A DNA stretch of 64,000 bases, from assembly GCF_000716435.1 (NCBI RefSeq), contig NZ_JNWO01000001.1:1-64000 (forward strand), read 5' to 3'. Below, piece after piece: positions 1-8,842 of the stretch. Source of the stretch: Streptomyces xylophagus (GTDB lineage: Bacteria > Actinomycetota > Actinomycetes > Streptomycetales > Streptomycetaceae). The stretch's first letter is position 1; the number at the start of each line of letters is the position of its first letter. Made by a program: the position numbers and the translations under genes. Under the pieces are notes generated by a model that worked only from the letters and a program-made list of their open reading frames with translations, did not search any database and was not told the origin of the DNA.

Positions 1-321
1 GTAGAGCCAGTAGGCGAACATGTTCAGCCGCGGGAACGCCACGTCGGGCGCGCCGATCTGCAGCGGCATGATCCAGTTCGTGAAGCCGGCGAACAGCGGT
101 GTCGCGAACATCAGCAACATGATCGTGCCGTGCATCGTGAACGCCTGGTTGAACTGCTCGTTCGACATGATCTGCAGGCCGGGTCTGGCGAGTTCGGCGC
201 GCATGAGGAGCGCCATGACGCCGCCGATCAGGAAGAACGCGAACGACGTGACCAGGTACAGCGTCCCGATCGTCTTGTGATCCGTGGTCGTCAGCCACTT
301 GATGCTCTTGAGGTCTCTCAC
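1..321 (-). CDS. ctaD: Cytochrome c oxidase subunit I, N-terminal part (runs off window)
   Basis: This is the first 107 codons of a heme-copper oxidase subunit I, the membrane subunit that reduces oxygen at the end of the aerobic respiratory chain. The segment has the family N-terminus [20 protein letters not shown], a first membrane helix at about residues 21-40, and the second helix with FTMHGTIM, whose His64 is the expected low-spin heme ligand. The GTG at 321 is used as start; two in-frame GTGs lie 11 codons and further upstream, so the true start may be slightly earlier. The rest lies left of the window. It points away from the sigma-factor gene, and no subunit II gene is next to it on the visible side, so it may be a second, stand-alone copy. 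Confidence 0.93.
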   Translation of the reverse strand, partial: MRDLKSIKWLTTTDHKTIGTLYLVTSFAFFLIGGVMALLMRAELARPGLQIMSNEQFNQAFTMHGTIMLLMFATPLFAGFTNWIMPLQIGAPDVAFPRLNMFAYWLY

Positions 322-426
322 GCCCCGCCTGTGTCCGTGGCCCGCCCGCACGTCACACTCGACGGGTGCGAGGAGAATCACGGAATCGGGTGTGACGATC
401 GCCCGGGTGCCGGACATGAACGGAAC

Positions 427-945
427 ATGAGCAACGACGAGATCTTCGCCGCTGCCTATCGCGAGCACTACTGGGCGGTCAGCCGCTACGTTGCACGGCG
501 ACTGGACGGGCGGAGCAGCGAGGTCGAGGAAGTGGTGGCGGAGGTCTTCACCGTCGCCTGGCGTCGCCGTGCGGATCTGCCGCCGGCCTCGTTGCCCTGG
601 CTGTACGGCGTTGCCCGCAACTGCCTGGCCAATGCGGTACGGGGGTTTGGGCGCCGGCGTCGGCTCGTCGAGCGGGTGGGTAATGACGAGAGCGCGCATG
701 GGCGGCAGGTTGCGGCGGGGCCCGACGCGGAGGCGCCCGGCGCCTGGGTGCACGAGGCGCTCGCGCGCTTGTCTTCGGCCGATCAGGAGGTGCTGCGGCT
801 GACTGCGTGGGAGGAGCTGGGGGTGGAGGAGGTCGCCGTTGTTCTCGGGTGCGGGACGCGTGCCGCGGCTATGCGGTTGCATCGTGCGCGGCGTCGATTG
901 AGAGCGGAGATCGATCGGCTCGCGGTGCTTGGAGGGGCCGGGTGA
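427..945 (+). CDS. ECF-type RNA polymerase sigma factor
   Basis: A 172-residue sigma-70 family factor of the extracytoplasmic-function type. Region 2 spans about residues 6-55 ([17 protein letters not shown], then [11 protein letters not shown]), and region 4 spans about 105-155 ([17 protein letters not shown], then the helix-turn-helix [20 protein letters not shown]). It should direct RNA polymerase to a small set of promoters. The ATG at 427 is chosen because homologous sequence begins there; the upstream reading frame is open but is unrelated. The RBS is weak. The next gene, 117 bases downstream on the same strand, encodes a membrane protein with an N-terminal cytoplasmic segment and is the probable regulatory partner. 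Confidence 0.9.
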   Translation: MSNDEIFAAAYREHYWAVSRYVARRLDGRSSEVEEVVAEVFTVAWRRRADLPPASLPWLYGVARNCLANAVRGFGRRRRLVERVGNDESAHGRQVAAGPDAEAPGAWVHEALARLSSADQEVLRLTAWEELGVEEVAVVLGCGTRAAAMRLHRARRRLRAEIDRLAVLGGAG

Positions 946-1016
946 TGACCGTTGAAAGTGCCGCGATGTGTTGTCTTTCGGCTGCGGCGGCGTCGTGGCT
1001 GGTCGCGCAGTTCCCC

Positions 1017-1033
1017 GCGCCCCTTTGGGGCGC
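1017..1033. repeat. GC-rich palindromic intergenic element
   Basis: GCGCCCC, TTT, GGGGCGC form a perfect 7-bp inverted repeat between the sigma-factor gene and its partner. The flanking string CGCGCAGTTCCCCGCGCC resembles a short sequence scattered widely in Streptomyces intergenic regions. In RNA it would form a stable hairpin inside this two-gene unit and could lower expression of the second gene. Confidence 0.6.
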
Positions 1034-1062
1034 TTTCCTCACCCCCTCGAAAGGCCACCGCG

Positions 1063-1953
1063 ATGGCTGATGAGCTTGAACTCCTGCGTGGCGCCAACCC
1101 GTTCACGGTCGATGACCCCCTCTACGGCGATGGGCCGCTGGACCACCACGCCTCGCGTCGGCTCAACCGGCTGCTGCACGAACGGCGTCGCCGACTGCTC
1201 TGGAGTCTCACGGCCGGAGTCGCCGTCTTGGCGAGCGCGTTCACGCTGTTGCTGAGCGGACCGAGCAGTGCTCCTGCCGTGGCAGCTCCCCGCCCGCTGG
1301 TGGTGCAGGCGCACTCCACGCCCGTATCCCTGAAGCAGCTCGCCGCACTCGCCGCCGTGACCGCCGTCGACGGAACTCCCGCCCTACGCAAGGGCACTCA
1401 CGTGCAGTCGTGGAGCCTCGGCATGTCCGACGACAAGCCGCCGGTCACCATCCCCGAGGAACGCATCGTGCGCTGGAACGCGGACGACAGTCACACGGAA
1501 CGTGTCGTCGAGGACGGGCACGTCCTCAAGGACGTGACGTATCCGCCGAGTTGGAGCGACGTCCCGCCCGCGTCACGGCCGCCGCGCGACGTCGTAGGAC
1601 TGCGCTCGTATCTGCAGGAGACCGCGAACAGCAGGGCACCGCTCACCACACCCGAACTCCTCGACGCCGTACAGGAGTTGCTGAACCACTGGACGCTCGG
1701 CGCGCGTGAGTCGGCCGCGTTGGCGCGGCTGCTCGCGGGGGCGGACGGGCTGCGGCCCGTGGGGGAGGTGACCGACCGGCTCGGGAGGCGCGGGCAGGCG
1801 TACGTCTATCAGCAGTCCGCCATTCGCCGGATGCTGATCATGGACCCCGCCACCGGCGCCGTCCTCGGGCTGGAGGCCACCTTCACGAAGGACCAGCCCG
1901 AGTACGGCGTCAAGGCCGGGGACGTCATGGAGTACAGCGCGTGGACGCGGTGA
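1063..1953 (+). CDS. CU044_5270-like membrane protein, putative sigma-factor partner
   Basis: A 296-residue protein with a charged cytoplasmic N-terminus (residues 1-44), one membrane segment at about 45-65 (LLWSLTAGVAVLASAFTLLL) and a long extracytoplasmic domain. The layout matches the CU044_5270-type proteins found beside ECF sigma factors in actinomycetes. Its position just after the sigma gene suggests it senses or restrains that sigma factor; this role is inferred, and I see no zinc-finger (ZAS, HxxxCxxC) motif. The start ATG at 1063 is followed by MADELELLRGANPF, the expected family N-terminus. The gene ends against folD, which converges from the other strand with no spacer. Confidence 0.75.
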   Translation: MADELELLRGANPFTVDDPLYGDGPLDHHASRRLNRLLHERRRRLLWSLTAGVAVLASAFTLLLSGPSSAPAVAAPRPLVVQAHSTPVSLKQLAALAAVTAVDGTPALRKGTHVQSWSLGMSDDKPPVTIPEERIVRWNADDSHTERVVEDGHVLKDVTYPPSWSDVPPASRPPRDVVGLRSYLQETANSRAPLTTPELLDAVQELLNHWTLGARESAALARLLAGADGLRPVGEVTDRLGRRGQAYVYQQSAIRRMLIMDPATGAVLGLEATFTKDQPEYGVKAGDVMEYSAWTR

Positions 1954-2802
1954 TCACACCCCGAGCTGCCGGGCGGCGGCGGTCACCGTCTGTTCCAGGA
2001 GCGTGGCGATCGTCATCGGGCCGACGCCGCCAGGCACCGGCGTGATCAGCGAGGCGCGTTCGGCGGCGGATTCGAAGTCGACGTCGCCGATGTTGCCCGC
2101 GTTGTAGCCGGCGTCGATGACGACCGCGCCGGGCTTGATGTCCTCGCCGCGGATCAGCCGGGGGCGTCCCACGGCGGCGACCACGATGTCCGCCTCGCGG
2201 ACCACCGTCGACAGGTCGCGGGTGCGGGAGTGGCAGTAGGTCACCGTCGCGTCGCGGGCCAGGAGGAGCATGCCGGTCGGCTTGCCGAGGATCGCGCTGC
2301 GGCCCACGACGACGGCCCGCTTGCCGGACGGGTCGACGTCGTACTCGTCGAGCAGGCGCATGATGCCGCCGGGCGTGCAGGACACGAAGCCCGGCAGGCC
2401 GAAGCTCATCGTCGCGAACGACGCGAAGGTGACACCGTCCACGTCCTTCTCCGCCGCGATCGCCTCGAACGCGGCCCGCTCGTCGATGTGTTCGCCCATC
2501 GGATGCTGGAGCAGGATGCCGTGCACGGTGGGGTCGGCGGAGAGCGCGGTGAGGGTGGCGACCAGTTCGGCGGTGGTCGTGGTCGCGGGCAGTTCCACGT
2601 GCCGGGACTCGATGCCGGCCTTGCGGCTGCGGTTCTGCTTCATCCGGACGTACGTGACGGAGGCCGGGTCCGCGCCGACCAGGACCGTCGCCAGACAGGG
2701 CGCCGTACCGGTGCGCTCCGTCAGGTCGGCGGCCTTCTTCGCGGTGTCCTCGACGATGCGCCGGGCGAGCGCGGTGCCGTCCATGAGCCGTGCCTGAGAC
2801 AT
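1954..2802 (-). CDS. folD: Bifunctional methylenetetrahydrofolate dehydrogenase/cyclohydrolase
   Basis: FolD (282 residues) interconverts 5,10-methylene-THF, 5,10-methenyl-THF and 10-formyl-THF in the cytoplasm, supplying one-carbon units for purines. Visible signatures are the active-site YVRMK (Tyr51, Lys55), the strand HGILLQHPMG, the nucleotide-binding run VVGRSAILGKPTGMLLL, and PGGVGPMT near the C-terminus. Length is normal for the family. The ATG at 2802 is preceded by AGGAG at a good distance. A ZTP riboswitch occupies the leader, so expression should rise when ZTP accumulates, that is, when 10-formyl-THF is short. Confidence 0.97.
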   Translation of the reverse strand: MSQARLMDGTALARRIVEDTAKKAADLTERTGTAPCLATVLVGADPASVTYVRMKQNRSRKAGIESRHVELPATTTTAELVATLTALSADPTVHGILLQHPMGEHIDERAAFEAIAAEKDVDGVTFASFATMSFGLPGFVSCTPGGIMRLLDEYDVDPSGKRAVVVGRSAILGKPTGMLLLARDATVTYCHSRTRDLSTVVREADIVVAAVGRPRLIRGEDIKPGAVVIDAGYNAGNIGDVDFESAAERASLITPVPGGVGPMTIATLLEQTVTAAARQLGV

Positions 2803-2810
2803 GATCCACT

Positions 2811-2908
2811 CCTGAGCTGGTTGACCAATCGCCCAGGCGCACGGCATCGACTCCGCGTGGGCCGCTCCACGGTGGTGCTCCACCTCAGCGCCAGTCACGA
2901 CCCACGAA
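2811..2908 (-). promoter_or_regulatory. ZTP riboswitch (pfl motif) in the folD leader
   Basis: Read on the minus strand, the leader carries GGGTCGTGACTGGCG (from 2903), AGGTGGAGCACCACC as a hairpin, GTGGAGC, and GCGCCTGGGC ending at 2831. These are the conserved blocks of the ZTP/ZMP-sensing pfl RNA, in the right order and spacing, 28 bases ahead of a folD start. The conserved CCTGGGC (2831-2837) can also pair over 7 bp (one G-U) with GCTCAGG (2811-2817), which contains the Shine-Dalgarno AGG. Ligand binding, which uses the CCTGGGC block in the aptamer, should therefore free the RBS. The family assignment is strong; the switching mechanism is inferred from the pairing. Confidence 0.9.
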
Positions 2909-2935
2909 CAGCCTAACCGACGGGTTCTACGGCCA

Positions 2936-3775
2936 TCAGGGCCCGGTCTCCGCGGGCGGTGCCGTCGGGTCGACGCCGTCCAGGAATCCCCGGGCCTGTG
3001 CCGCGAGGCGTACGGCTCCGATGGCTTCCGCCCAGCGGGCGACCTCCGTCGCGAGCGCCCTGGCCCCGGCCTCGTCGCCGGAGTCCCGGGCCAGCACCGC
3101 GAGCAGCAGTTGCTGGGAGAGGGTGCCGGGGACCGTGCCCGCGCCGGCGCCCAGCGTGGCCGCCCGGCGCCAGCGGTCCAGGGCGCGGGCGTGGTCACCG
3201 GCGTCGTGGTCGTGGTCGCCGAGGTGGCGCAGGGCCTCGCGGGCCAGCAAGGGGTCGTCGACCGACTCGGCGGCGCGCAGCGCGGACGCGTAGTGGGGCG
3301 GTGCGCCCGCCAGGTCGGCGAAGTGGTTGTCCGTGATCAGCCCGAGGTACATCTCCGCCCAGCCCCGGCGTCCCTCGTCCGGGGCGCCGTCCCGCAGCGC
3401 CTCCGCCTCGCGGAGCAGGGAGCTGAGGGCATCCGGGTCCTTCCCGTCCGGTCCCAGCCGGAGCCGGCCGTCCACGACGAGCAGCCGTCGGTAGGTGTTC
3501 CGCAGCCGCGCGAAGTCCACGTCCCAGTCGCCGCCCGGGAACTCCTTCCCGGCCGCCTCGATACGTGCCGTCGCGGTGTCCGTACCCGCGAACCAGTCCT
3601 GTTCCAGGGCCACTTGGGCAGCGGCGCGGGCGATCCGCGCCCGGGGGTCGGATTCGTCAGTGGTGCATGCGTCCAGCAGGCGGGAGGCGCGCTCCCATCG
3701 TCCCGTGACGCTCAACTCGTGGGCTGCGGCGATGAGTTCGTCGACGGGTACGACCGCGTTCGCTGTGGATGTCAT
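2936..3775 (-). CDS. Tetratricopeptide-like helical repeat protein, unknown function
   Basis: A 279-residue soluble protein made of Ala/Leu/Arg-rich helical hairpins, for example ELSVTGRWERASRLLDAC, HYASALRAAESVDDPLLA and DHARALDRWRRAATLGAG, which read like TPR repeats. No catalytic motif or signal peptide is visible. The start ATG at 3775 is the first with sequence typical of these proteins; an upstream in-frame extension (up to 3820) is A/T-rich and overlaps the operator, so it is not coding. It is transcribed away from the MarR gene, with the shared operator between them, so the MarR protein probably controls it. Confidence 0.7.
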   Translation of the reverse strand: MTSTANAVVPVDELIAAAHELSVTGRWERASRLLDACTTDESDPRARIARAAAQVALEQDWFAGTDTATARIEAAGKEFPGGDWDVDFARLRNTYRRLLVVDGRLRLGPDGKDPDALSSLLREAEALRDGAPDEGRRGWAEMYLGLITDNHFADLAGAPPHYASALRAAESVDDPLLAREALRHLGDHDHDAGDHARALDRWRRAATLGAGAGTVPGTLSQQLLLAVLARDSGDEAGARALATEVARWAEAIGAVRLAAQARGFLDGVDPTAPPAETGP

Positions 3776-3784
3776 GACGGGGAA

Positions 3785-3806
3785 GATAGTTATGCGAAAA
3801 ACTATC
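3785..3806. promoter_or_regulatory. Candidate MarR operator
   Basis: GATAGTT, eight bases, AACTATC: a perfect 7-bp inverted repeat in an A/T-rich island of otherwise GC-rich DNA. It lies between the TPR-like gene and the divergent MarR gene, where it overlaps the likely promoters of both. The spacing and size fit a MarR dimer site. Confidence 0.65.
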
Positions 3807-3834
3807 CACAAGAAAATCACTGTGGGAGGCAGAC

Positions 3835-4323
3835 GTGGAGGACTCGGTAGACCGGCACGTGGCGCTCTGGGCGAAGGAACTCCCCTGGATGGACCCGGTG
3901 AAGGAGCAGATCTTCTTCCGGCTCGCGATCCTGGCCCGCCATGCCGGGCAGGCGCGGCGGGACGTGCTCGACGCCGACGGGCTCAAGCAGTGGCAGTTCA
4001 AGGTGCTGCTCATGCTGCGCAGGCTCGGGCCGCCGTACGAGACGAGCCCGTCACGGCTGGCGGAGCTGCTGGGACTGACGCGTGGGGCGCTCTCCGCGCG
4101 ACTGGCGGCCGTCGAGGAGGCGGGGCTGATCACCCGTACCCATGAGACGGGCGACCGGCGGCGGGTGCGGGTACGGCTCACCGACGCCGGATACGCAGTC
4201 CTCGAGGAGCATGTGGCGGCGGAGGAAGCGGGCGAGCTCGCGCTGCTCGCAGCACTGAACCCAGCAGAGCGGCGGACGCTCGCAGACCTGCTGCGGAAAC
4301 TGGTGCTCGCCGTCGAGTCCTAG
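3835..4323 (+). CDS. MarR family transcriptional regulator
   Basis: A 162-residue winged-helix repressor. The helix-turn-helix is at about residues 63-90 (SPSRLAELLGLTRGALSARL) followed by the wing with ETGDRRRVRVRLTDAG, the family signature DRR.V.LT. The GTG start at 3835 is set by GGGAGG seven bases upstream. Ligand is unknown. It probably binds the palindrome 30 bases upstream and so controls itself and the divergent TPR-like gene. Confidence 0.9.
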   Translation: MEDSVDRHVALWAKELPWMDPVKEQIFFRLAILARHAGQARRDVLDADGLKQWQFKVLLMLRRLGPPYETSPSRLAELLGLTRGALSARLAAVEEAGLITRTHETGDRRRVRVRLTDAGYAVLEEHVAAEEAGELALLAALNPAERRTLADLLRKLVLAVES

Positions 4324-4401
4324 CGGGACCGGCGGGAACCGTGCTGGCCGAGAAGGTCCAGGTCAACCGGGTGGTGACCCGGACCTTCGGCACCAATCTC
4401 G

Positions 4402-4767
4402 CTATCCGTCCCATGCCTGGATCATCGTCTGCCGGGTGATCTTGCCGTCGTCCAGCACAAGCATCGACTCGGCGAGGACCCGGGTCCCGTCCGCGTACTG
4501 ACAGGACTCGCTGTAGGCGACCCGGTCCCCTTGCACGACGCACTCCTCCAGCTTGTGCGTCATGTCGCGGCTGTAGACGTCGGCGAGCATCGCGCCGATC
4601 TCGTCCCGGCCGTGCAGAACCTTGGGGTGACTGGGCTGGGTCTGGTGGTCGACGACGTGGATCTCGGCGTCGTCCGCGTAGAGCGACAGAAGTGTCGCCG
4701 CTGTGTGATCTTCGATGCCCCGGCGCAGGGCTTCGGTGTCGAAGCCGGGGCGTGCCGCGGTGCCCAT
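4402..4767 (-). CDS. SnoaL/NTF2-like protein
   Basis: A 121-residue single-domain protein with the cone-shaped NTF2/SnoaL fold: N-terminal helix with ALRRGIEDHTAATLLSLYADDAEI, then beta strands ending in ITRQTMIQAWDG. Such proteins are polyketide cyclases, ketosteroid isomerases or ligand-binding proteins; nothing here picks one. GAGGAGGT is placed ideally ahead of the ATG at 4767. It stands alone between the MarR gene and a secreted protein gene. Confidence 0.8.
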   Translation of the reverse strand: MGTAARPGFDTEALRRGIEDHTAATLLSLYADDAEIHVVDHQTQPSHPKVLHGRDEIGAMLADVYSRDMTHKLEECVVQGDRVAYSESCQYADGTRVLAESMLVLDDGKITRQTMIQAWDG

Positions 4768-4937
4768 GGTGACCTCCTCAGAGGGCCGCGACCCGAACAG
4801 GAGCGGGCCGCGCGGGCCTCTTCTACGAGACTCCTCCGCCGCGCCGGGGTCGGCAAACGCAGGGGCGCACTCCTCCTGACGGGTGAGCGGCGCCCGGCGC
4901 CCGTGACCGTGCGGCTGCCGTCCGCGTTGCTGCAAGC

Positions 4938-5234
4938 ATGATCTCAACACGACGTATCGCCGCCGCCGTTGGTCTCGCCGTCGGGGTCACCGGCCTCGTC
5001 GCGCCGATGGCGAACGCCGCCGAAGCGCCCGCCTTCAAGGACGGCAAGGTCAGCCCGGTCGCCCTGCTGGACTCGCTCGCGGTGAGCGAGATCCCCGCCG
5101 AGCACCAGGCGCAGATCCCGAAGGTCGCCGACCAGATGAAGGCGCTGAACCACCTGAACGACCTCCAGCAGCTGCACCAGGTCACCGACATGACCGCGCC
5201 GGTCACGGGACTCCTCCCCAGCATCGAGCCGTGA
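4938..5234 (+). CDS. Small secreted protein, unknown function
   Basis: A 98-residue protein with a clear Sec signal peptide (MISTRRIAAAVGLAVGVTGL, cleavage after MANA at about residue 28) and a mature part of about 70 residues that is mostly helical, rich in Leu, His and Gln (ALNHLNDLQQLHQVTDM). No cysteines, so it is not a chaplin or a disulfide protein. It is followed by a strong terminator. I do not recognise the family. Confidence 0.75.
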   Translation: MISTRRIAAAVGLAVGVTGLVAPMANAAEAPAFKDGKVSPVALLDSLAVSEIPAEHQAQIPKVADQMKALNHLNDLQQLHQVTDMTAPVTGLLPSIEP

Positions 5235-5269
5235 GCCCGCAGTACTGATCCCGCGGAGCACGCAGACCT

Positions 5270-5299
5270 TGAGGGCCGTCCGGAAACGGGCGGCCCTCA
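5270..5299. terminator. Intrinsic terminator hairpin with GAAA tetraloop
   Basis: TGAGGGCCGTCCG pairs with CGGGCGGCCCTCA over 13 bp (one G-U) around a GAAA loop. It lies between two convergent genes and can stop transcription from both sides. Confidence 0.85.
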
Positions 5300-5312
5300 G
5301 CCGTGCCGCGGG

Positions 5313-7067
5313 TCAGCCCGCCGTGGCCAGGAACTGGGTCGCCGCGAGCTCCGCGTACAGCGGGTCGGCGCTCACCAGCTCCCGGTGCGTACCCACCGCG
5401 CGGACGCGGCCCGCGTCCATGACGACGATCCGGTCGGCCATCGTCACCGTGGACAGCCGGTGCGCGACGACCAGGACCGTCGTCGAACGGGCCACATCGG
5501 CGACGGTGTCGCGCAGCGCCGCCTCGTTGACCGCGTCCAGCTGCGAGGTCGCCTCGTCCAGGAGCAGCAGTCGGGGGTGGCGCAGCAGGGCGCGGGCGAT
5601 CGCGACGCGCTGGCGTTCACCGCCGGAGAGGCGGGTGCCGCGGTGGCCGACCAGGGTGTCGATGCCCTTGGGCAGCCGGGCGACCAGGCCGTCGAGGCGG
5701 GTCGTCTTCAGGACGCGGGTGACGGCGTCGTCGTCCGCGTCCGGGTTGCCGAGCAGCAGGTTGTCGCGCAGGGAGCCGGACAGGACCGGCGCGTCCTGCT
5801 CCACGTAGCCGATGGCGGAGCGGAGCCCGGACAGCTCCCAGTCCGCGAGGTCCCGGCCGTCGAGGGTGATGGCGCCGGACTCGGGGTCGTAGAACCGCTC
5901 GATGAGGGAGAACACCGTGGTCTTGCCCGCGCCGGACGGGCCGACGAACGCCGTCATGCCCTGGGCCGGTATCTCGAAGGTCACGCCGTGGTGGACGTAG
6001 GGCAGGTCGTCGGCGTAGCGGAAGCGGACGTCGTCGAAGGCGAGGGCGGCGGGTGCGGCGCCGGGGGAGGGCAACTGGGCGGGCAGGGACGGGGGTTCGG
6101 CGGGGAGTTGGAGCGCCTCCTGGATGCGGGAGAGGGCCGCGGCGCCCGTCTGGTACTGCGTGATCGCGCCGACGACCTGCTGGATCGGCTGCATCAGGTA
6201 GAAGACGTAGAGGAGGAACGCGACCAGCGTGCCGACGTTTATCGCGCCCGTCGCCACCCGTGCGCCGCCCACCGCGAGGACGGTGATGAACGCGATCTGC
6301 ATCGACAGGCCGGCCGTATTGCCCGCCGCCGCTGCCCACTTGGCCGCGCGGATGCTCTGCCGCCACGACTCCTCGGCCGCCGCGTGCAGGGTTCGCTCCT
6401 CGCGGTGCTCGGCGCCGGACGCCTTCACCGTGCGCAGCGCGCCGAGGATCCGCTCCAGCGAGGCGCCCATCACACCGATCGCGTCCTGTGCCTGCCGGCT
6501 GGCCCGGTTGATGCGCGGCACGATCACGCTGAGCACGGTGCCCGCGCCCACGATCACGCCGAGGGTGACGGCCAGCAGCACGGGGTCGACAAGACCCATC
6601 ATCACCACCGTCGCGACGAGGATGAGCCCTTCGGTGCCGAGACCGACCAGCGAGTCGGTGGTGACCTCGCGCAGGAGTGTGGTGTCGGAGGTGATGCGGG
6701 CCATCAGGTCGCCGGGCTCGCTGCGGTCCACCGCGCTGATCCGCAGCCGCAGCAGATACGACGACAGGGCCCGCCGCGCGCCGAGCACCACGGACTCGGC
6801 GGTGCGCCGCAGGACGTACGAACCCAGCGCGCCCACCGCCGCGTTGGCGACGACGAGTGCCGACATCGCGAGCAGCGCCCCGGTGATGGTCCGGTCGTGC
6901 GACAGGTCGTCGATGAGACCCCGCGCCACCAGCGGCAGCAGCAGCCCAGTACCTCCGGTCACCAGCGAGAGCAGCGCGCCCGCCAACAGGGCCCAGCGGT
7001 GCGGCCGTACGTAGTCGAGGAGCAGCCGCCAGGCCGGCGGACCGCTCTGAGTCACTGCGATGCTCAC
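5313..7067 (-). CDS. ABC transporter, fused permease and ATPase (MsbA/multidrug type)
   Basis: A 584-residue half-transporter that should work as a homodimer to export a lipid or drug-like substrate. Six membrane helices fill residues 15-310. The ATPase domain has Walker A GPSGAGKT (Lys382), the signature [15 protein letters not shown], Walker B LLLLDEAT and the switch His in VVAHRLST. The ATG at 7067 starts [20 protein letters not shown]. It is a single-gene unit facing the small secreted protein; the divergent neighbour is the formaldehyde dehydrogenase. Substrate unknown. Confidence 0.93.
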   Translation of the reverse strand: MSIAVTQSGPPAWRLLLDYVRPHRWALLAGALLSLVTGGTGLLLPLVARGLIDDLSHDRTITGALLAMSALVVANAAVGALGSYVLRRTAESVVLGARRALSSYLLRLRISAVDRSEPGDLMARITSDTTLLREVTTDSLVGLGTEGLILVATVVMMGLVDPVLLAVTLGVIVGAGTVLSVIVPRINRASRQAQDAIGVMGASLERILGALRTVKASGAEHREERTLHAAAEESWRQSIRAAKWAAAAGNTAGLSMQIAFITVLAVGGARVATGAINVGTLVAFLLYVFYLMQPIQQVVGAITQYQTGAAALSRIQEALQLPAEPPSLPAQLPSPGAAPAALAFDDVRFRYADDLPYVHHGVTFEIPAQGMTAFVGPSGAGKTTVFSLIERFYDPESGAITLDGRDLADWELSGLRSAIGYVEQDAPVLSGSLRDNLLLGNPDADDDAVTRVLKTTRLDGLVARLPKGIDTLVGHRGTRLSGGERQRVAIARALLRHPRLLLLDEATSQLDAVNEAALRDTVADVARSTTVLVVAHRLSTVTMADRIVVMDAGRVRAVGTHRELVSADPLYAELAATQFLATAG

Positions 7068-7213
7068 GCTGCTCCCCGGGAGTCGTTCGGAGCATTCAGG
7101 TTACGTCGGTCACCGCCCGCGGTGGCGACCGTGGGTCGTACGCGTGGGCCTTACCGATCAGTCACGCGTAGGGTCGTAGGCAGGGACAACGGCCGACGAA
7201 AGGGTTCAGGACC

Positions 7214-8302
7214 ATGGCGCAGGAAGTACGCGGCGTGATCGCACCGGGCAAGGACGAGCCGGTCCGGGTCGAGACGATCGTCGTACCCGATCCCGGACCC
7301 GGCGAGGCCGTGGTGAAGGTACAGGCCTGCGGGGTCTGTCATACCGACCTGCACTACAAACAGGGCGGCATCAGCGACGACTTCCCCTTCCTGCTCGGCC
7401 ACGAGGCCTCCGGCATCGTGGAATCGGTCGGCGAGGGTGTCACCGACGTGGCCCCCGGTGACTTCGTGATCCTCAACTGGCGTGCCGTGTGCGGCAATTG
7501 CCGGGCCTGTCTGCGGGGTCGCCCCTGGTACTGCTTCAACACCCACAACGCCAAGCAGAAGATGACCCTCGCCTCGACCGGCCAGGAACTCTCCCCGGCC
7601 CTGGGCATCGGCGCCTTCGCCGACAAGACCCTGGTGGCCGCCGGACAGTGCACCAAGGTCGACCCCGCCGTCTCCCCGGCGGTCGCCGGGCTGCTCGGCT
7701 GCGGGGTCATGGCCGGTATCGGTGCGGCCATCAATACCGGCAATGTCGGGCGCGGTGACACGGTCGCCGTGATCGGTTGTGGTGGGGTCGGTGACGCGGC
7801 GATCGCCGGGTCCCGGCTCGCGGGGGCGGCGCGGATCATCGCCGTGGACATCGACGACCGCAAGCTGGAGAAGGCCCGCTCGATGGGGGCCACGCACACC
7901 GTCAACTCGAAGACGAGCGATCCCGTCGAGGCGATCCGCGAGCTGACCGGTGGCTTCGGCGCGGATGTCGTCATCGAGGCCGTCGGCCGTCCGGAGACGT
8001 ACAAGCAGGCCTTCTACGCACGGGACTTGGCGGGCACGGTCGTCCTCGTCGGCGTACCGACCCCCGAGATGAAGCTCGAACTCCCGCTGCTCGACGTGTT
8101 CGGGCGCGGTGGCTCCCTCAAGTCGTCCTGGTACGGGGACTGTCTGCCCTCCCGCGACTTCCCGATGCTGATCGACCTGCACCAGCAAGGGCGCCTGGAT
8201 CTCGCCGCGTTCGTGACGGAGACGGTCCAACTCGACGAGGTGGAGAAGGCGTTCGAGCGGATGCACGGCGGCGATGTGCTGCGTTCGGTGGTGGTGTTCT
8301 GA
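7214..8302 (+). CDS. S-(hydroxymethyl)mycothiol dehydrogenase
   Basis: A 362-residue zinc-dependent medium-chain alcohol dehydrogenase. It oxidises the adduct of formaldehyde and mycothiol with NAD+, the actinomycete route for formaldehyde detoxification. The catalytic zinc site uses Cys42 in [11 protein letters not shown] and the GHEASG histidine; the structural zinc loop is [15 protein letters not shown]. The Rossmann motif is [12 protein letters not shown]. The sequence HNAKQKMTL and [10 protein letters not shown] are typical of the mycothiol branch. Its stop codon overlaps the next start as TGATG, so the two are translationally coupled; in relatives the next gene is an intact metallo-hydrolase, here it is broken. 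Confidence 0.92.
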   Translation: MAQEVRGVIAPGKDEPVRVETIVVPDPGPGEAVVKVQACGVCHTDLHYKQGGISDDFPFLLGHEASGIVESVGEGVTDVAPGDFVILNWRAVCGNCRACLRGRPWYCFNTHNAKQKMTLASTGQELSPALGIGAFADKTLVAAGQCTKVDPAVSPAVAGLLGCGVMAGIGAAINTGNVGRGDTVAVIGCGGVGDAAIAGSRLAGAARIIAVDIDDRKLEKARSMGATHTVNSKTSDPVEAIRELTGGFGADVVIEAVGRPETYKQAFYARDLAGTVVLVGVPTPEMKLELPLLDVFGRGGSLKSSWYGDCLPSRDFPMLIDLHQQGRLDLAAFVTETVQLDEVEKAFERMHGGDVLRSVVVF

Positions 8303-8756
8303 TGGCCGCGCGCATCGAACACCTCGTCACCTCCGGGCAGTTCACGCTCGACTCGCGGACCGCACCGGCGCCACGATCTGGCTGCACCCCGACGACCTGC
8401 CCCTGTGGAAGCAGACCCACCCCGACCGCGACCCCGACGCGCACCTCGCCGACGGCCAGGTGATCGAGGCCGCGGGCGCCGACCTGAAGGTTCTGCACAC
8501 GCCCGGTCACGCGCCCGGCGCGGTGTGCCTGTACGACCCAGGGCTCGGCACCGTCTTCACCGGTGACACCCTCTTCCACGGCGGCCCGGGCGCCACGGGA
8601 CGGTCGTACTCCCACTTCCCGACCATCATCGACTCCATCCGCGACCGCCTGCTGACCCTCCCGCCCGAGACGAACGTCCTCACCGGACACGGCGACTCGA
8701 CGACGATCGGCGCGGAAGCCGGGCACCTGGAGGAGTGGATCGCGCGGGGCCACTGA
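8302..8756 (+). pseudogene. MBL-fold metallo-hydrolase, internal deletion plus frameshift
   Basis: Translation from the ATG at 8302 gives [17 protein letters not shown], the normal start of this family, and then leaves frame. From about 8354 the other frame resumes the family sequence (LADRTGATIWLHPDDLPLW to the end, EEWIARGH). Roughly 55-60 residues are missing between them, including the HxHxDH zinc motif; later pieces such as LHTPGHAPGAVCLY, FTGDTLF and GHGDST remain. A deletion of that size cannot be a base-call error. The intact partner of this gene pair is thought to act in the mycothiol formaldehyde pathway, so this strain may lack that step or use another copy. Confidence 0.85.
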
Positions 8757-8842
8757 GGCACCGGTAAATACCCGACAGAAGGTGTCCGGCTTCTCCTGCA
8801 CGATCGACGTGGCACAGGTCGAACGAGCACGGGAGGTCGGAC

